From contig OZ026570.1 in assembly GCA_964020155.1 (NCBI GenBank), positions 1,362,221 to 1,426,220 of the forward strand: a stretch of DNA of 64,000 nt. The letters run 5' to 3'. The notes beneath the pieces are model-generated. The model worked only from the letters and a program-made list of their open reading frames with translations, made no database searches and was not told the DNA's origin. The position numbers were made by a program, and so were the translations under genes. Of this stretch, positions 63,583 to 64,000 are shown one piece after another; the first letter of the stretch is position 1; each line of letters opens with the position of its first letter. Source of the DNA: Chondrilla cf. caribensis (lineage: Eukaryota; Porifera; Demospongiae; Chondrillida; Chondrillidae).

Positions 63583-64000
63583 GTATGTATGGAGATGCCA
63601 TTCTATGTACATGTACATATATGTACGTATGTGGAATATGTAGTTTATGTGGTGTGTTTAGTGTATGTTCTGTATGTATTGGGGTAAATCCACTGTGATA
63701 CGTACATACATATTATACGTATGTATGCATTCACCCACGTACATGCTGTAAAATGCACATGTACTGTACACACCTACCTACATGCATGCTGTAAACATGC
63801 ACATATACTGTATGTGCAGTACCATAATTTGGGAAATTAATGCACTGTTAAAGTAATGCGAATTGCACAAAACTTAGTCATTGAAATGTTAATGCTTGTC
63901 TTAATAATGCAAGCACACACACAGGCTAGCATCAAATCATCAGCAATTCATTAATAATATTTTCTTAATAATTTGTTTGATAGCATTTATAGCATTAATT
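63583..64000. other. DNAJC13: DNAJC13 intron 42, truncated by the window
   Basis: AT-rich intron sequence with TTAATAAT words at the end. No further exon is visible, so the remaining DNAJC13 exons lie outside. Confidence 0.7.

Overview
The window is nuclear DNA of an animal. It carries intron-rich protein-coding genes with GT-AG splice sites, short exons, long AT-rich introns and intergenic DNA full of microsatellites, minisatellites and small inverted-repeat transposons. Gene content (DNAJC13/RME-8, an SLC35F5-type transporter, an archaemetzincin, an SLC17-type transporter end, and a relic of a GABA-B-type receptor) is metazoan. An early-branching animal such as a demosponge would fit, but that is inference; nothing here is diagnostic.

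Layout: (1) 1-362, + strand: last coding exon of an SLC17/sialin-like transporter that begins left of the window. (2) 363-7624: mostly non-coding. It contains a GC-rich block (about 1540-2470), a minisatellite (4047-4344) and, at 4651-5672, a chimeric-looking locus in which part of a short-chain dehydrogenase (SDR) runs straight into transmembrane segments 6-7 and the tail of a GABA-B-like class C receptor. (3) 7625-19136, - strand: a complete 11-exon SLC35F5-like transporter gene (599 aa), with at least four small DNA-transposon remnants in its introns. (4) 19137-22099: a repeat-filled spacer with a satellite-like array of about 185-200 bp units. (5) 22100-23266, - strand: a single-exon archaemetzincin (AMZ1/2 family) gene. 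(6) 23341-63582, + strand: 42 exons of a DNAJC13/RME-8 orthologue (1703 codons, all splice phases agree). It starts head-to-head with the AMZ gene, only 74 bp between start codons, and continues beyond the right edge; the last roughly 540 residues expected from the human protein are missing.

The intact genes serve separate housekeeping roles: DNAJC13 is an endosomal J-domain co-chaperone for Hsc70, SLC35F5 is a membrane transporter of the drug/metabolite superfamily, and AMZ is a zinc peptidase. The AMZ/DNAJC13 pair probably shares a promoter.

The most unusual things lie in how repeats touch genes. A 72-bp minisatellite has copied the 3' splice site and exon start of DNAJC13 exon 21 four times. 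A second, independent duplication has copied the acceptor and start of exon 39. Long (GT)n tracts sit at or just after 5' splice sites on the sense strand of both large genes. The AMZ protein has Asp where the family normally has its last structural zinc Cys. I saw no defence island, CRISPR array, operon or other prokaryote-like system, and I do not claim a new biological system.
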